Below, piece after piece: positions 5,040 to 11,875 of a DNA stretch of 11,875 nt (its first letter is position 1; every line of letters starts with the position of its first letter). The stretch spans positions 1 through 11,875 of the forward strand of contig CAJPSI010000019.1 in the NCBI GenBank assembly GCA_905373275.1, in the 5' to 3' direction. The notes beneath the pieces are model-generated. The model was not told the origin of the DNA. It worked only from the letters and a program-made list of their open reading frames with translations, and ran no database searches. This DNA is from Candidatus Saccharibacteria bacterium UBA1103. Its GTDB lineage: Bacteria; Patescibacteriota; Saccharimonadia; Saccharimonadales; Saccharimonadaceae. The position numbers were made by a program, and so were the translations under genes.

Positions 5040-5068
5040 ATTCTATCAGACTTAGTAGACAGGGGCAA
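5040..5068 (-). promoter_or_regulatory. Promoter of the tRNA-Thr-Tyr-Thr-qng1 unit
   Basis: On the minus strand TTGCCC (5068-5063) and TAGAAT (5045-5040) are exactly 17 bp apart, with TG at the extended -10 position (TGATAGAAT). Transcription would start at about 5033, only a few bases before the mature 5' end of tRNA-Thr(UGU). Confidence 0.75.
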
Positions 5069-5082
5069 GAAGCCGTGGTGAA

Positions 5083-5724
5083 CTAGATATTGATCCGACT
5101 ACGCTGCTTAATCCTGGTTCGGTCACCTTTTTCGCTCATCCGACTGGCAATTCGACGCAGCTTTTCCGCCCGCTCTTCCTCGCCGACCCGGGATAAGGCA
5201 TCTGCCAGAATACCGAGCGACTGAGGGTTGCGCTCCAGATTGACAGCAGTCCTAAGCTCTTTCACCATCAGTTTCAAATCACCCTGCTTCTCCAGCACTT
5301 TAGCATAGGCGATGTGACGGGAGGCTACATCGCTCTCAATATCAATCGCCTGCTCGAAAGCTTGACGAGCCTTGTCCAGCTGACCGACCTGATAATAAAT
5401 CAGCCCGACATTATGCAGCGACGAAGCTGATGGCTCCAGGCTCTGAGCGATCTCAAAACATTCGATAGCATCATCAAACTGTTGCTCCCTGGCATACAGG
5501 ATTCCCAGGCGATTATAAGCTCTGGCATTGCGCTCATCGAAACGCAGGATGGTCAAGAGCGCCTTCTCGGCTCGCAGGTACTTCTTCTCCCTTAACGCCC
5601 CAAGCGAGATATTCCACAGCTTCTCCAGCTGACTGCTCATCTTCGACGGCTGGTCGTCCGCCGACGTCTCACGCCACAGCATGACTAGAGCAGCCACCAC
5701 AGCTATCGATAGTACACCAAACAT
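5083..5724 (-). CDS. Membrane-anchored TPR-repeat protein
   Basis: The 213-residue protein starts with one uncleaved hydrophobic segment (GVLSIAVVAALVMLW, 3-17), followed by a short polar linker. About five tetratricopeptide repeats come next, at roughly 35-66, 67-100, 101-132, 133-166 and 167-198. The typical residues are clearest in ARAYNRLGILYAREQQFDDA and in SSLHNVGLIYYQVGQLDKA. The basic C-terminus RIKQRSRINI is non-repeat. TPR arrays are protein-docking scaffolds; the partner is not visible. With a single N-terminal helix and no lipobox, the repeats could face either side; topology is undecided. It is transcribed from its own extended -10 box inside the end of the delta'-like gene, probably as an almost leaderless message. 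No terminator is seen between it and the tRNA promoter. The function is unassigned beyond scaffold. Confidence 0.85.
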   Translation of the reverse strand: MFGVLSIAVVAALVMLWRETSADDQPSKMSSQLEKLWNISLGALREKKYLRAEKALLTILRFDERNARAYNRLGILYAREQQFDDAIECFEIAQSLEPSASSLHNVGLIYYQVGQLDKARQAFEQAIDIESDVASRHIAYAKVLEKQGDLKLMVKELRTAVNLERNPQSLGILADALSRVGEEERAEKLRRIASRMSEKGDRTRIKQRSRINI

Positions 5725-5732
5725 ACTCTTAC

Positions 5733-5741
5733 ATTATAGCA
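5733..5741 (-). promoter_or_regulatory. Extended -10 promoter (TGCTATAAT) of the TPR gene
   Basis: The minus strand reads TGCTATAAT, a perfect extended -10, with only 8 bases between it and the ATG at 5724. The start point would be within about two bases of the ATG, so there is no room for a ribosome binding site. No good -35 is present, which extended -10 promoters tolerate. Confidence 0.65.
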
Positions 5742-5757
5742 TGTCGCTAAGTAGCGA

Positions 5758-6606
5758 TCAGAAGTTAACGGCTAGATTGAGTAGTTGCAGGCGAACATTA
5801 CCGTTAGCCGACAGCCTATCGGCCGTCTCTGACAACAAGTCAAGCCGTCGAGCAATCGTAGTGGCCTCAATCGAGCCACCACCTGCCAACATTACCGTCA
5901 AGATCCGAGCGACTGCAGCACATAGTGCCAGCCCGCTCTCTCTATCGATGATCGTATCAATCTGCTCTATTCTATGAGGTCGCTGAGCTTGCATAAATTG
6001 CTTTGCCCTGGTCATAGAGATGAGATCCGGCTGCGACTGATCGCCGGATTCCACCAGTCGCCTAGTTAGAGCAGGACGATTGCCGGCTAGCCATGAGATT
6101 TGATTAGCCAGCTGAGCATCGACGCCGCCAAGCAAGCTCCGGCATGCTTCGGACGCCGGCGCTTTGACCCTGATGGTGCCGGTACGAGATAAAATAGTAG
6201 CCGGCAAAGCCGAGATGCGGTGGGTGGTAAATATGAAATACACTCCGCTGACCGGCTCTTCAATCAACTTGAGCATCCGCTCAAAGACGCCCGGCGCCGT
6301 CTGATCGGCGTCATCTATCACAACCGCCAGGCGGTGATCTCGCTTGTCTCGCAAGATAGTCGGCAACCCGGCAATGTCGTCGGCATTGATAATAGTCGTC
6401 TTCTGCTTGTTGTGGTTAGTCGGCGTCAGGTAGACCACGTCATTCCCGGCCACCCGATCAGCCAGTGCCCGAGCAATAGCACCTAAGCCTAACCCTGCCA
6501 CCCCGACCAGTAGTAAAGCGTGAACCGGACTGCTCAGATAAGCTTGCAGCTGACGGCGAGTTACCGGAGCGATGATTAGCTCATCTAAGTCAGGTCGATC
6601 AGTCAC
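5758..6606 (-). CDS. holB: DNA polymerase III delta'-like clamp-loader AAA+ protein
   Basis: The 282-residue protein has the layout of the clamp-loader delta' subunit, which helps open the sliding clamp at the replication fork. The phosphate-binding loop (GVAGLGLGAIA, 35-45) has lost the lysine and threonine of a Walker A motif, as is common for delta'. The Walker B strand reads LAVVIDDADQ (93-102). Next comes LKLIEEPVSGVYFIFTTH (112-129) and the sensor region LPATILSRT (134-142), very like LP-T-LSRC in HolB. The zinc-binding cysteines of longer family members are absent, and the cysteine of SRC is threonine. A GTG start at 6606 is chosen because GGGAGG lies 6 bases upstream; the in-frame TTG one codon earlier would be too close. 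It overlaps the end of the pseudouridine synthase gene by 8 bases, so translation is probably coupled. It is short but not truncated. A dnaX-like paralogue is less likely without the lysine. Confidence 0.8.
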   Translation of the reverse strand: MTDRPDLDELIIAPVTRRQLQAYLSSPVHALLLVGVAGLGLGAIARALADRVAGNDVVYLTPTNHNKQKTTIINADDIAGLPTILRDKRDHRLAVVIDDADQTAPGVFERMLKLIEEPVSGVYFIFTTHRISALPATILSRTGTIRVKAPASEACRSLLGGVDAQLANQISWLAGNRPALTRRLVESGDQSQPDLISMTRAKQFMQAQRPHRIEQIDTIIDRESGLALCAAVARILTVMLAGGGSIEATTIARRLDLLSETADRLSANGNVRLQLLNLAVNF

Positions 6607-7468
6607 CAATCACCTCCCGAAAATCTGCCGGTAATGGTGCAGTAAATATTCGTCGCTCCGCTCCGTCTTGCCCGGGTGTGCTGATTTCCAGTTGATAAGC
6701 ATGAAGCATCAGCCTGTCGCCGTAGTGAGCGTGACCATATACCGCATCACCCACAATCGGACAGCCTAAGTGCGCTAAATGCACCCTCAGCTGATGAGTC
6801 CGCCCCGTCAAAGGTCTCAGCTCCAGAAGAGCTCGTCCATCAGGGTATTCCTTTTGCACCGTATAATCAGTAATAGCGACTTTGCCATTGCCGTCGACCA
6901 CGAAGGTTGCCGGAGCCCGACGACTACGCCTAATCGGCAGATTAATCCGAGCGGCCAAATGCCCAGGTAGGCTGCTAACCAATGCCAAGTAGACCTTTTT
7001 GACCTTCCGCTCAGCAAATTGACGACTAAGATACGAGGCGGTGGCAAGATTTCGAGCACAGATCATCGCCCCACTAGTCGCCCGATCCAGACGATGAACG
7101 ATGCCGAGACGGTTGTTATCGGCATTATCCGCCAGCTCATCAGGGTTAAATTGACTCCGTACATAATCTGCCACAGTCAGCTCCTTAGCTATGCCGCCCT
7201 TGGCGTGAACCAGCATACCCGCCGGCTTATTGACGACTATCACATTGTCATCGATATAGACGACATGTTGACTAAATCCAGCCAACCATTCGCCTTCATC
7301 AGGAGTGGGTGGAGGTTGAAAGACGACATTATCCGCCTCAGAGATGCTCCTGGCGGGGCGAGTAACCACTTCACCATTGACCATAGCAACACCGGTCTTG
7401 ATCAGTTTCTGCACTAGCGATCGAGGTATACCCTCCCGCTCAGCCAGGTAGGTGTCTAAGCGCACCAT
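6599..7468 (-). CDS. rluD: RluA/RluD-family RNA pseudouridine synthase
   Basis: The 289-residue protein isomerises uridine to pseudouridine in RNA, most likely 23S rRNA. An S4 RNA-binding domain (about 1-50: RLDTYLAE...SLVQKLIKTGVAMVNG) precedes the catalytic domain. That domain carries VVNKPAGMLVH (78-88), the signature GIVHRLDRATSG (122-133) with catalytic aspartate D128, then RPLTGRTHQLRVHLAHLGCPIVGD (218-241), given here only to mark the family C-block. The order and length agree with RluD-like enzymes. It starts 3 bases after the trpS stop, with no ribosome binding site of its own that I can see, so coupled translation is likely. The site it modifies (1911/1915/1917 in E. coli for RluD itself) cannot be told from sequence, so the gene symbol is a best guess within the RluA/C/D group. 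Confidence 0.88.
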   Translation of the reverse strand: MVRLDTYLAEREGIPRSLVQKLIKTGVAMVNGEVVTRPARSISEADNVVFQPPPTPDEGEWLAGFSQHVVYIDDNVIVVNKPAGMLVHAKGGIAKELTVADYVRSQFNPDELADNADNNRLGIVHRLDRATSGAMICARNLATASYLSRQFAERKVKKVYLALVSSLPGHLAARINLPIRRSRRAPATFVVDGNGKVAITDYTVQKEYPDGRALLELRPLTGRTHQLRVHLAHLGCPIVGDAVYGHAHYGDRLMLHAYQLEISTPGQDGAERRIFTAPLPADFREVIGD

Positions 7469-7471
7469 AGC

Positions 7472-8494
7472 TTAGCCGGCGTCAAAATAATTTACCCCGA
7501 TAGCTCGACGCACCTCAGCTAGCGTCTGCTCCGCCACTGCATTAGCCCGCCCGGATCCTTCGAGCAGCACCCGGTAAACGGCAGGTAAATCCCCCGCCAG
7601 CTCCCGACGACGCTGACGAATCGGCGAGAGTAGCTCGTCGAGTACTTCGAACAGGTATTTCTTGACCGTCACGTCACCTAAACCGCCTGCTTGATAATGC
7701 TCTTTCAGCTCGGTGATATGTTGCTTATCCTCACCAAAAACATCCAAGTATTGAAAAACGGTATTGCCCTCTACCTTGCCGGGGTCGTTAACATGTATAT
7801 GACCGGGGTCAGTGTACATCGACATCACTTTGCGCCTCACTGTGTCTTGGTCATCTGATAAGTAGATGCCGTTACCCAGGCTCTTGCTCATCTTGGCGTT
7901 ACCGTCTGTACCGGGCAGACGCCCCGACAAATCATCTTTCGGAATGGTTGCCTCCGGCTCTACCAGGCAGTCCGTCTGATAAGTCGTATTAAACGACCGA
8001 ACAATCTCTCGTGCCTGTTCTATCATCGGCAGCTGATCAACACCAACCGGAACAAGCTTTGCCTTAAAAGCAGTGATATCTGCCGCCTGGGATATCGGAT
8101 AGACCACGAAGCCCGCCGGTACACCGCCGCTAAACGTCTTTTGCTTAATCTCGGTCTTGACTGTCGGGTTGCGCTCAACCCGAGAGATACTCACTAGATT
8201 CATATAGTACATGGTCAGCTCAGACAGAGCGGGGATCTGACTCTGGACGAATATCGTAGTAATGGCCGGGTCAAGCCCAACCGACAAATAATCAAGCGCC
8301 ACTTCGACCAGACTGTGGCGAATCTTGTCCGGATCATGAGCATTGTCAGTCAGTGCTTGCATGTCGGCAATCATGACGAAAGGCTGGTAACTATCGCTTT
8401 TTTGAAGCTCGAGGCGACGCTTCAACGAGCCGATATAATGCCCCAAGTGAAGCTTGCCCGTCGGTCTGTCGCCGGTAAGTACGACCTGTTTCAT
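7472..8494 (-). CDS. trpS: Tryptophanyl-tRNA synthetase
   Basis: The 340-residue class I synthetase charges tRNA-Trp using ATP. The HIGH-type motif HLGHY (16-20) lies in [21 protein letters not shown] (151-154) is in the Rossmann core, and KMSKSLGN (201-208) is the second signature. Length is standard for bacterial TrpS. The reading frame extends six codons upstream (8512), but the start at 8494 is chosen because translation from there gives the normal beginning and the extended -10 box lies 6 bases before this ATG, inside the longer version. It is the first gene of a trpS-rluD-holB operon, separated from rpsI by a hairpin. The message is probably leaderless. Confidence 0.95.
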   Translation of the reverse strand: MKQVVLTGDRPTGKLHLGHYIGSLKRRLELQKSDSYQPFVMIADMQALTDNAHDPDKIRHSLVEVALDYLSVGLDPAITTIFVQSQIPALSELTMYYMNLVSISRVERNPTVKTEIKQKTFSGGVPAGFVVYPISQAADITAFKAKLVPVGVDQLPMIEQAREIVRSFNTTYQTDCLVEPEATIPKDDLSGRLPGTDGNAKMSKSLGNGIYLSDDQDTVRRKVMSMYTDPGHIHVNDPGKVEGNTVFQYLDVFGEDKQHITELKEHYQAGGLGDVTVKKYLFEVLDELLSPIRQRRRELAGDLPAVYRVLLEGSGRANAVAEQTLAEVRRAIGVNYFDAG

Positions 8495-8500
8495 AGTGAG

Positions 8501-8509
8501 ATTATAACA
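8501..8509 (-). promoter_or_regulatory. Extended -10 promoter (TGTTATAAT) of the trpS operon
   Basis: The minus strand reads TGTTATAAT. The predicted start point, 7 bases past the hexamer, is the A of the trpS ATG at 8494, so the mRNA would have no leader. No recognisable -35 is present at 17 bp. Confidence 0.65.
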
Positions 8510-8518
8510 CAACTAAAG

Positions 8519-8538
8519 CAGCCCCCGGTTGAGGGCTG
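8519..8538 (-). terminator. Hairpin closing the ribosomal operon after rpsI
   Basis: On the minus strand CAGCCC (8538-8533) pairs with GGGCTG (8524-8519) with an 8-base loop, which could be tightened by one T-G pair. It is followed by the moderate U-run CTTTAGTTGTGTT. It sits 28 bases past the rpsI stop and just before the trpS promoter. Confidence 0.6.
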
Positions 8539-8565
8539 TTGCCATGTGACGCTACAAGCCTAGCC

Positions 8566-8964
8566 TTAGCGCTTCGAGAACTGCTCTTTACGTCTAGCAC
8601 CCTTGAGGCCGTATTTCTTGCGCTCTACCTCTCGACTGTCCCGACGCAGATAGCCCGCCTTACTGAGCGTAGCCCTCAAGTCGTCATTGATCGAAGCTAG
8701 TGCCTTAGAGATAGCCAGACAGATAGCATCTACCTGACCTGACACTCCTCCGCCTTTGGCTAATACAGTGATATCATATGCACCCTGCTTATCAACTAGT
8801 GCTAGAGGATCAGTCAGCTTAGCCACCAGCTCAGCGTTACCACTGAGAAAATCACTCGCTGTTTTGCCATTGATCGTTATCTCGCCTTTGCCATCATACA
8901 GACGAGCCGATGCCGAAGCACTCTTGCGTCGACCTAGTCCATAAAAATACTGTTTCGTTGCCAT
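8566..8964 (-). CDS. rpsI: 30S ribosomal protein S9 (uS9)
   Basis: 132 residues, the normal length. It begins with YFYGLGRRKSASASARL, the family's N-terminal block, and includes AKGGGVSGQVDAICLAISKAL in the middle. It ends with the strictly conserved KKYGLKGARRKEQFSKR tail, whose last residues reach the P-site tRNA in the ribosome. GAGGTGA about 10 bases before the ATG is the ribosome binding site and lies inside the end of rplM. It is the last gene of the ribosomal block. Confidence 0.97.
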   Translation of the reverse strand: MATKQYFYGLGRRKSASASARLYDGKGEITINGKTASDFLSGNAELVAKLTDPLALVDKQGAYDITVLAKGGGVSGQVDAICLAISKALASINDDLRATLSKAGYLRRDSREVERKKYGLKGARRKEQFSKR

Positions 8965-8966
8965 AG

Positions 8967-9395
8967 CTATTTCACCTCAACTTTCTTGGGCTGTTGCGCC
9001 AAATGATCATGTTCTGACGAAGCAAATACTCTTAGTCGAGCCAACCGCTCACTGCGGAGCTTGTTCTTGGGCAACATACCGCTGACAGACCGCTCCAGCA
9101 TCTCACTCATCGAGACGGTGCTTGCCGAAATCTCTTTCAGTGCTCCCGGGTGCTCGCTGTGTCGATAGTACATCTTGCTCGTACGGTCACCGCCATAGCT
9201 AATCTTGTCTGCGTTAATTACCACTACGTAATCACCACTATCCATGTGGGGGGTATAGCCAGGGTCATATTTACCGGTCAAGCGACTTGCCACGAAAGAA
9301 GCTAGTCTGCCCAGAGGAATACTGCTAGCATCCACCAAGACCCAGCGATGCTCTACCTCACCGGCTTTCTTGGCATAAGTCTTAAACTCCGCCAT
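8967..9395 (-). CDS. rplM: 50S ribosomal protein L13 (uL13)
   Basis: 142 residues, standard length. Recognised by HRWVLVDASSIPLGRLAS near the N-terminus, TGKYDPGYTPHMDSGDYVVV (40-59) and MLPKNKLRSERLARLRVF near residues 107-124. It is an early assembly protein of the large subunit and usually precedes rpsI, as here (2 bases between them). Its ATG shares one base with the rplQ stop (TAATG), and AGGAGG lies upstream within rplQ, so translation is coupled. Confidence 0.97.
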   Translation of the reverse strand: MAEFKTYAKKAGEVEHRWVLVDASSIPLGRLASFVASRLTGKYDPGYTPHMDSGDYVVVINADKISYGGDRTSKMYYRHSEHPGALKEISASTVSMSEMLERSVSGMLPKNKLRSERLARLRVFASSEHDHLAQQPKKVEVK

Positions 9396-9841
9396 TACTT
9401 ATCCTCCTTTTTGCTATCACTTGCAGACTGCGCTGACTTCGCCGGCTTCTTCCGGGCCAGCTTATCCGGCTTAGCCACCTCGGTAATCTCATCAACGAAC
9501 TCAATCGTAGCCAGCTCAGCATTATCGCCCACCCGACGCTGATCCAGGCGGGTCACCCGCAGATAGCCGCTGTCTCGCTTCAGCGACGGGGCAATCACAT
9601 CAACTAGCCTATTAGCGGTGTCAACGTTTAGTTTGGCGATCAACCGTCGCCGACCGGCCAGACCACCCTGACGAGCCACCGTGATCATTTTCTCTGCCTG
9701 AGGTCTGAGCTCCTTTGCCTTTGGCAGAGTAGTCGTAATAGCGCCGTGTTCGACGAGAGAGATCATCAGGCTACGCATCAAAGCACGTCGCTGATCACGC
9801 TCTCTGCCAAACTTTCGACCTCGATATCCATGTCTGTGCAT
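9395..9841 (-). CDS. rplQ: 50S ribosomal protein L17 (bL17)
   Basis: 148 residues. The N-terminus RGRKFGRERDQRRALMRSLMISL is the family signature, followed by LVEHGAITTTLPKAKELRP and the conserved core to about residue 122. A lysine-rich tail of about 25 residues (KLARKKPAKSAQ...) extends beyond the usual fold. It lies 5 bases after rpoA, the common bacterial order, and has only a weak ribosome binding site (GGAG inside the rpoA end). Confidence 0.96.
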   Translation of the reverse strand: MHRHGYRGRKFGRERDQRRALMRSLMISLVEHGAITTTLPKAKELRPQAEKMITVARQGGLAGRRRLIAKLNVDTANRLVDVIAPSLKRDSGYLRVTRLDQRRVGDNAELATIEFVDEITEVAKPDKLARKKPAKSAQSASDSKKEDK

Positions 9842-9846
9842 CTTAG

Positions 9847-10770
9847 TTAGAACTCCAATTCCGCCACACGGGCCTTTACTTCTTCCTTAGCCTTGTTGCC
9901 AAAGCCTTTCAGGTCATTCATCTCTTCATCAGACAGAGAGACTAGGTCGTTAACCGTACAAATATCATTGCTGATTAGAGCGTTGCTAGTGCGAGCGCTC
10001 AGCCCCAACTCCTCAATCGGCATGTCCAGTAGGCTAGCTGCGCTCGGCGCCGGTGTCGTAGCACTATCACCGCCAACCATTTTGTAAGCCTTACCGGCCA
10101 GTACTCGGTACTGGTCAACTAAGATTGCCGCCGCCTCTTCAAAGGCGTCTACCGGAGTGATAGAGCCATCGGTATCAATGGTGAGTGTTAGTTTGTCCAG
10201 GTCTACACTATCACCAACTCGAGCATCGCCCACACTGTAGCGAACCCTGGTAACCGGCGAAAAGACAGCATCAAGTGCGATGTAATCAGAGTGGAGACGA
10301 TTGGCTGATGACTTTTCGATCGTCTGATAGCCATGACCGGTCTCAACCACGATAGTGATAGTTACTTCGGCCGATGGGTCGTCGATAGTGGCGATCAATT
10401 GATCAGGCTTAACTACTTCGACCTCTGAGTTAGTATTGAAATCACCAGCGGTCAGTAAACCACCTTTCTTAGTCACTGTAATCTCAACCGGTTCTTCGCT
10501 ATGGCTCTTAAAGGTAACTCCCTTCAGATTCATCATGATCTCGACCACGTCCTCTTTGACGCCGGGTATGGTCGTGAACTCATGCGACACTCCATTAATC
10601 TTAAAGGCGGTAATAGCCGAACCGTTGATAGACGAAAGCAAAACCCGTCGCAGTGAATTACCCAGCGTCTGCCCGTAGCCATTAGCTAATGGCTCTATGG
10701 TTATCACTGCACTATCATCGCCTAGACTCTCTACGTTGGTAACCGATGGACTTAAGATTGACTTACTCAT
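9847..10770 (-). CDS. rpoA: RNA polymerase alpha subunit
   Basis: 307 residues, the usual size. The N-terminal assembly domain carries GYGQTLGNSLRRVLLSS (31-47) and VKEDVVEIMMNLK (71-83). A linker rich in T/P/A/S (about 234-246) leads to the C-terminal domain (247-307). That domain has LSARTSNAL (257-265), where R260 matches the UP-element-contacting arginine of E. coli (R265), and GFGNKAKEE (289-297). An intact C-terminal domain implies that UP elements and activators can be read. AAGGAGG ends 5 bases before the ATG and overlaps the rpsD stop. Confidence 0.97.
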   Translation of the reverse strand: MSKSILSPSVTNVESLGDDSAVITIEPLANGYGQTLGNSLRRVLLSSINGSAITAFKINGVSHEFTTIPGVKEDVVEIMMNLKGVTFKSHSEEPVEITVTKKGGLLTAGDFNTNSEVEVVKPDQLIATIDDPSAEVTITIVVETGHGYQTIEKSSANRLHSDYIALDAVFSPVTRVRYSVGDARVGDSVDLDKLTLTIDTDGSITPVDAFEEAAAILVDQYRVLAGKAYKMVGGDSATTPAPSAASLLDMPIEELGLSARTSNALISNDICTVNDLVSLSDEEMNDLKGFGNKAKEEVKARVAELEF

Positions 10771-10780
10771 TTAATCCTCC

Positions 10781-11398
10781 TTAGCGTGAGTAGAACTCGA
10801 CGATTAACTGATCCTTGATATCGGGCTCGGCGTCTTCTCTAGCCGGTAGACCGGTCACCTCAAAGGTCATCTTTTTAGCATCGGCCTTTAACCAGCCGGC
10901 CGGTTGAGTCTGAGCATCACGAAACACTTCATCAATGTGCTTAAAGTACTCGGTTTGTTGGGAGCGGGGCCGCACCTCCACCTTATCGCCGGGCTTCAAC
11001 CTGATCGATGGGATGTCTACCCGTCGACCGTTAAGCAGGAAATGACCATGAGTCACTAACTGTCGAGCCTGTCGGCGGGATACGGCAAAGCCGGCTCGGT
11101 AGACAGCATTATCCAATCGCCGCTCTAAAAGCTGCAACAGCTTGACGCCCGTCTGCCCCTTCTCCTTAAACGACTCATCGACGATAATCCTAAACTGTCG
11201 CTCCAGTATGCCGTAGATGCGTCGTACTTTTTGCTTCTCTCTCAGCTGTGTCAAATAGAGAGATGGCTTACCCTGACGAGCTCCGGCGTGCTGACCGGGT
11301 ATGCCGCTCTTCCTCGCCATCACTTTATGAGCCTTGCGGTGCAAGGCATAGCCTTCACGTCGGCTCTGTTTGACGATCGGCGATTTATCTCGAGCCAT
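10781..11398 (-). CDS. rpsD: 30S ribosomal protein S4 (uS4)
   Basis: 205 residues. It has SGIPGQHAGARQGKPS near 34-49, the S4 RNA-binding domain beginning RRLDNAVYRAGFAVSRRQARQLVTHGH, and the conserved LNGRRVDIPSIRLKPGD. S4 starts 30S assembly and in many bacteria represses this operon. The four N-terminal zinc-binding cysteines are absent, so this is the zinc-free form. The frame extends upstream to 11545 inside rpsK, but the start at 11398 is the true one: AAGGAGG lies 9 bases before it within the last codons of rpsK, and the family's N-terminus begins MARDKSP here. Only one base separates the two genes. Confidence 0.96.
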   Translation of the reverse strand: MARDKSPIVKQSRREGYALHRKAHKVMARKSGIPGQHAGARQGKPSLYLTQLREKQKVRRIYGILERQFRIIVDESFKEKGQTGVKLLQLLERRLDNAVYRAGFAVSRRQARQLVTHGHFLLNGRRVDIPSIRLKPGDKVEVRPRSQQTEYFKHIDEVFRDAQTQPAGWLKADAKKMTFEVTGLPAREDAEPDIKDQLIVEFYSR

Positions 11399-11399
11399 C

Positions 11400-11819
11400 C
11401 TATGCCCTCCTTTCACGCTTAGCCCGGACGCCACCATGCGGTACACCGGTGACATCACTGATACTTTCGATCTGCATCTCTGCCGTTGAGATAGCCCGGA
11501 TAGCCGCATCTCGCCCCAGCCCGACGCCTTTAACGTAGACGTCAACCTTGGTTAAGCCATACTGATTCTTTGCCATCTCAGCCGCTTTTTCGACTGCTAT
11601 CTGCGCCGCAAAAGCAGTGCCTTTCTTGCTACCTCGAAAACCACATGCTCCCGAGCTGCTGGCACTTAGAGCATTACCGTGTCGATCGGTAAAAGTAATA
11701 ATCGTATTATTAAACGTTGCCTGGATATGCGCCTGCCCTAGCGGTACACTTCGCTTTGCCCGCTTCTTACCCTTGGCGGTAGACTTCTTGGCGCCAGCAA
11801 CTGATTTATTCTCTGCCAT
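11400..11819 (-). CDS. rpsK: 30S ribosomal protein S11 (uS11)
   Basis: 139 residues with a lysine-rich N-terminal extension (about 1-25), then the family core: HIQATFNNTIITFTDRHGN (31-49), FRGSKKGTAFAAQIAVEKAA and the C-terminal DVTGVPHGGVRAKRERR. S11 sits in the platform of the small subunit. GAGGAGAA lies before the ATG. Its final codons double as the rpsD ribosome binding site. Confidence 0.97.
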   Translation of the reverse strand: MAENKSVAGAKKSTAKGKKRAKRSVPLGQAHIQATFNNTIITFTDRHGNALSASSSGACGFRGSKKGTAFAAQIAVEKAAEMAKNQYGLTKVDVYVKGVGLGRDAAIRAISTAEMQIESISDVTGVPHGGVRAKRERRA

Positions 11820-11848
11820 ATATCAAATTCTCCTCATCATCAGTTTCT

Positions 11849-11875
11849 TTAAGTCTTACTAGCTGCCTTTGGCTG
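11849..11875 (-). CDS. rpsM: 3' end of rpsM (S13), partial
   Basis: Eight codons ending TAA 11849-11851 remain (QPKAASKT). They are in frame from the window edge and end 29 bases before rpsK. The identification rests on gene order (S13 normally precedes S11) and a lysine/alanine-rich tail, not on a diagnostic motif. Confidence 0.5.
   Translation of the reverse strand, partial: QPKAASKT

Noticed and set aside
6607..6609. TTG start of the delta'-like gene
   Set aside because: It lies only 3 bases from GGAGG, too close for initiation; the next codon, GTG, has the proper 6-base spacing.
8495..8512. Start of trpS at 8512
   Set aside because: It would place the extended -10 box inside the coding region and adds six residues not normal for TrpS.
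11399..11545. Long version of rpsD starting at 11545
   Set aside because: The extension lies within rpsK in another frame, and a strong AAGGAGG sits 9 bases before the family-typical start MARDKSP at 11398.
1..11875. CRISPR array, insertion sequence, integrase, toxin-antitoxin or secretion genes
   Set aside because: I saw no regularly spaced repeats, transposase or recombinase motifs, or paired small genes of the usual kinds.

Overview
The window looks like a chromosomal piece of a small-genome bacterium of the Candidate Phyla Radiation, most likely Saccharibacteria (TM7)-like. I infer this from compact, tightly overlapping core genes, a minimal RpoA (307 residues), and the run S13-S11-S4-rpoA-L17-L13-S9 followed by trpS, an RluD-type synthase and a clamp-loader-like gene. 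TGA is used as a normal stop (rluD-like and delta'-like genes), which argues against the UGA=Gly CPR lineages. The phylum call is an inference; there is no rRNA here to settle it.

Right half (about 5,080-11,875, all on the minus strand). An alpha-operon ribosomal block (rpsM tail, rpsK, rpsD, rpoA, rplQ, rplM, rpsI) ends in a hairpin. Directly behind it is an extended -10 promoter placed so that trpS would be leaderless. trpS, the pseudouridine synthase and the delta'-like AAA+ gene then follow with almost no gaps. A second extended -10 box inside the end of that operon drives a membrane-anchored TPR protein.

Middle (3,597-5,068, minus strand). A promoter (TTGCCC, 17 bp, TAGAAT) starts tRNA-Thr(UGU), tRNA-Tyr(GUA) and tRNA-Thr(GGU). 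These run without a visible terminator into a DUF2419/Qng1 queuosine-salvage gene, then a damaged tRNA-Arg(GCG), then an intrinsic terminator. A queuine-salvage enzyme inside a tRNA transcription unit that carries one of the four Q-modified tRNAs (Tyr, GUA) is the most interesting biology in the window.

Left part (1-3,600). This is a looser, accessory-like region. It holds an orphan 123-residue gene (minus) with a highly structured leader and its own terminator, and a MYG1/DHH-type phosphoesterase (plus) with a clear promoter. It also holds a diverged, AT-rich Ham1/RdgB-type NTP pyrophosphatase (minus), convergent with MYG1 and sharing a bidirectional terminator. To the right come decayed coding scraps, a 35-bp inverted repeat, an orphan 117-residue acidic protein (plus), and a 27/28-bp imperfect direct repeat whose second copy overlaps the damaged tRNA-Arg. 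Together these suggest past insertion or deletion next to a tRNA gene.

MYG1, the Ham1-like enzyme and Qng1 all act on nucleic acids or nucleotides. This fits an organism that lives by salvage, but no physical link between the three is shown. I found no CRISPR array, transposase, integrase or toxin-antitoxin pair.
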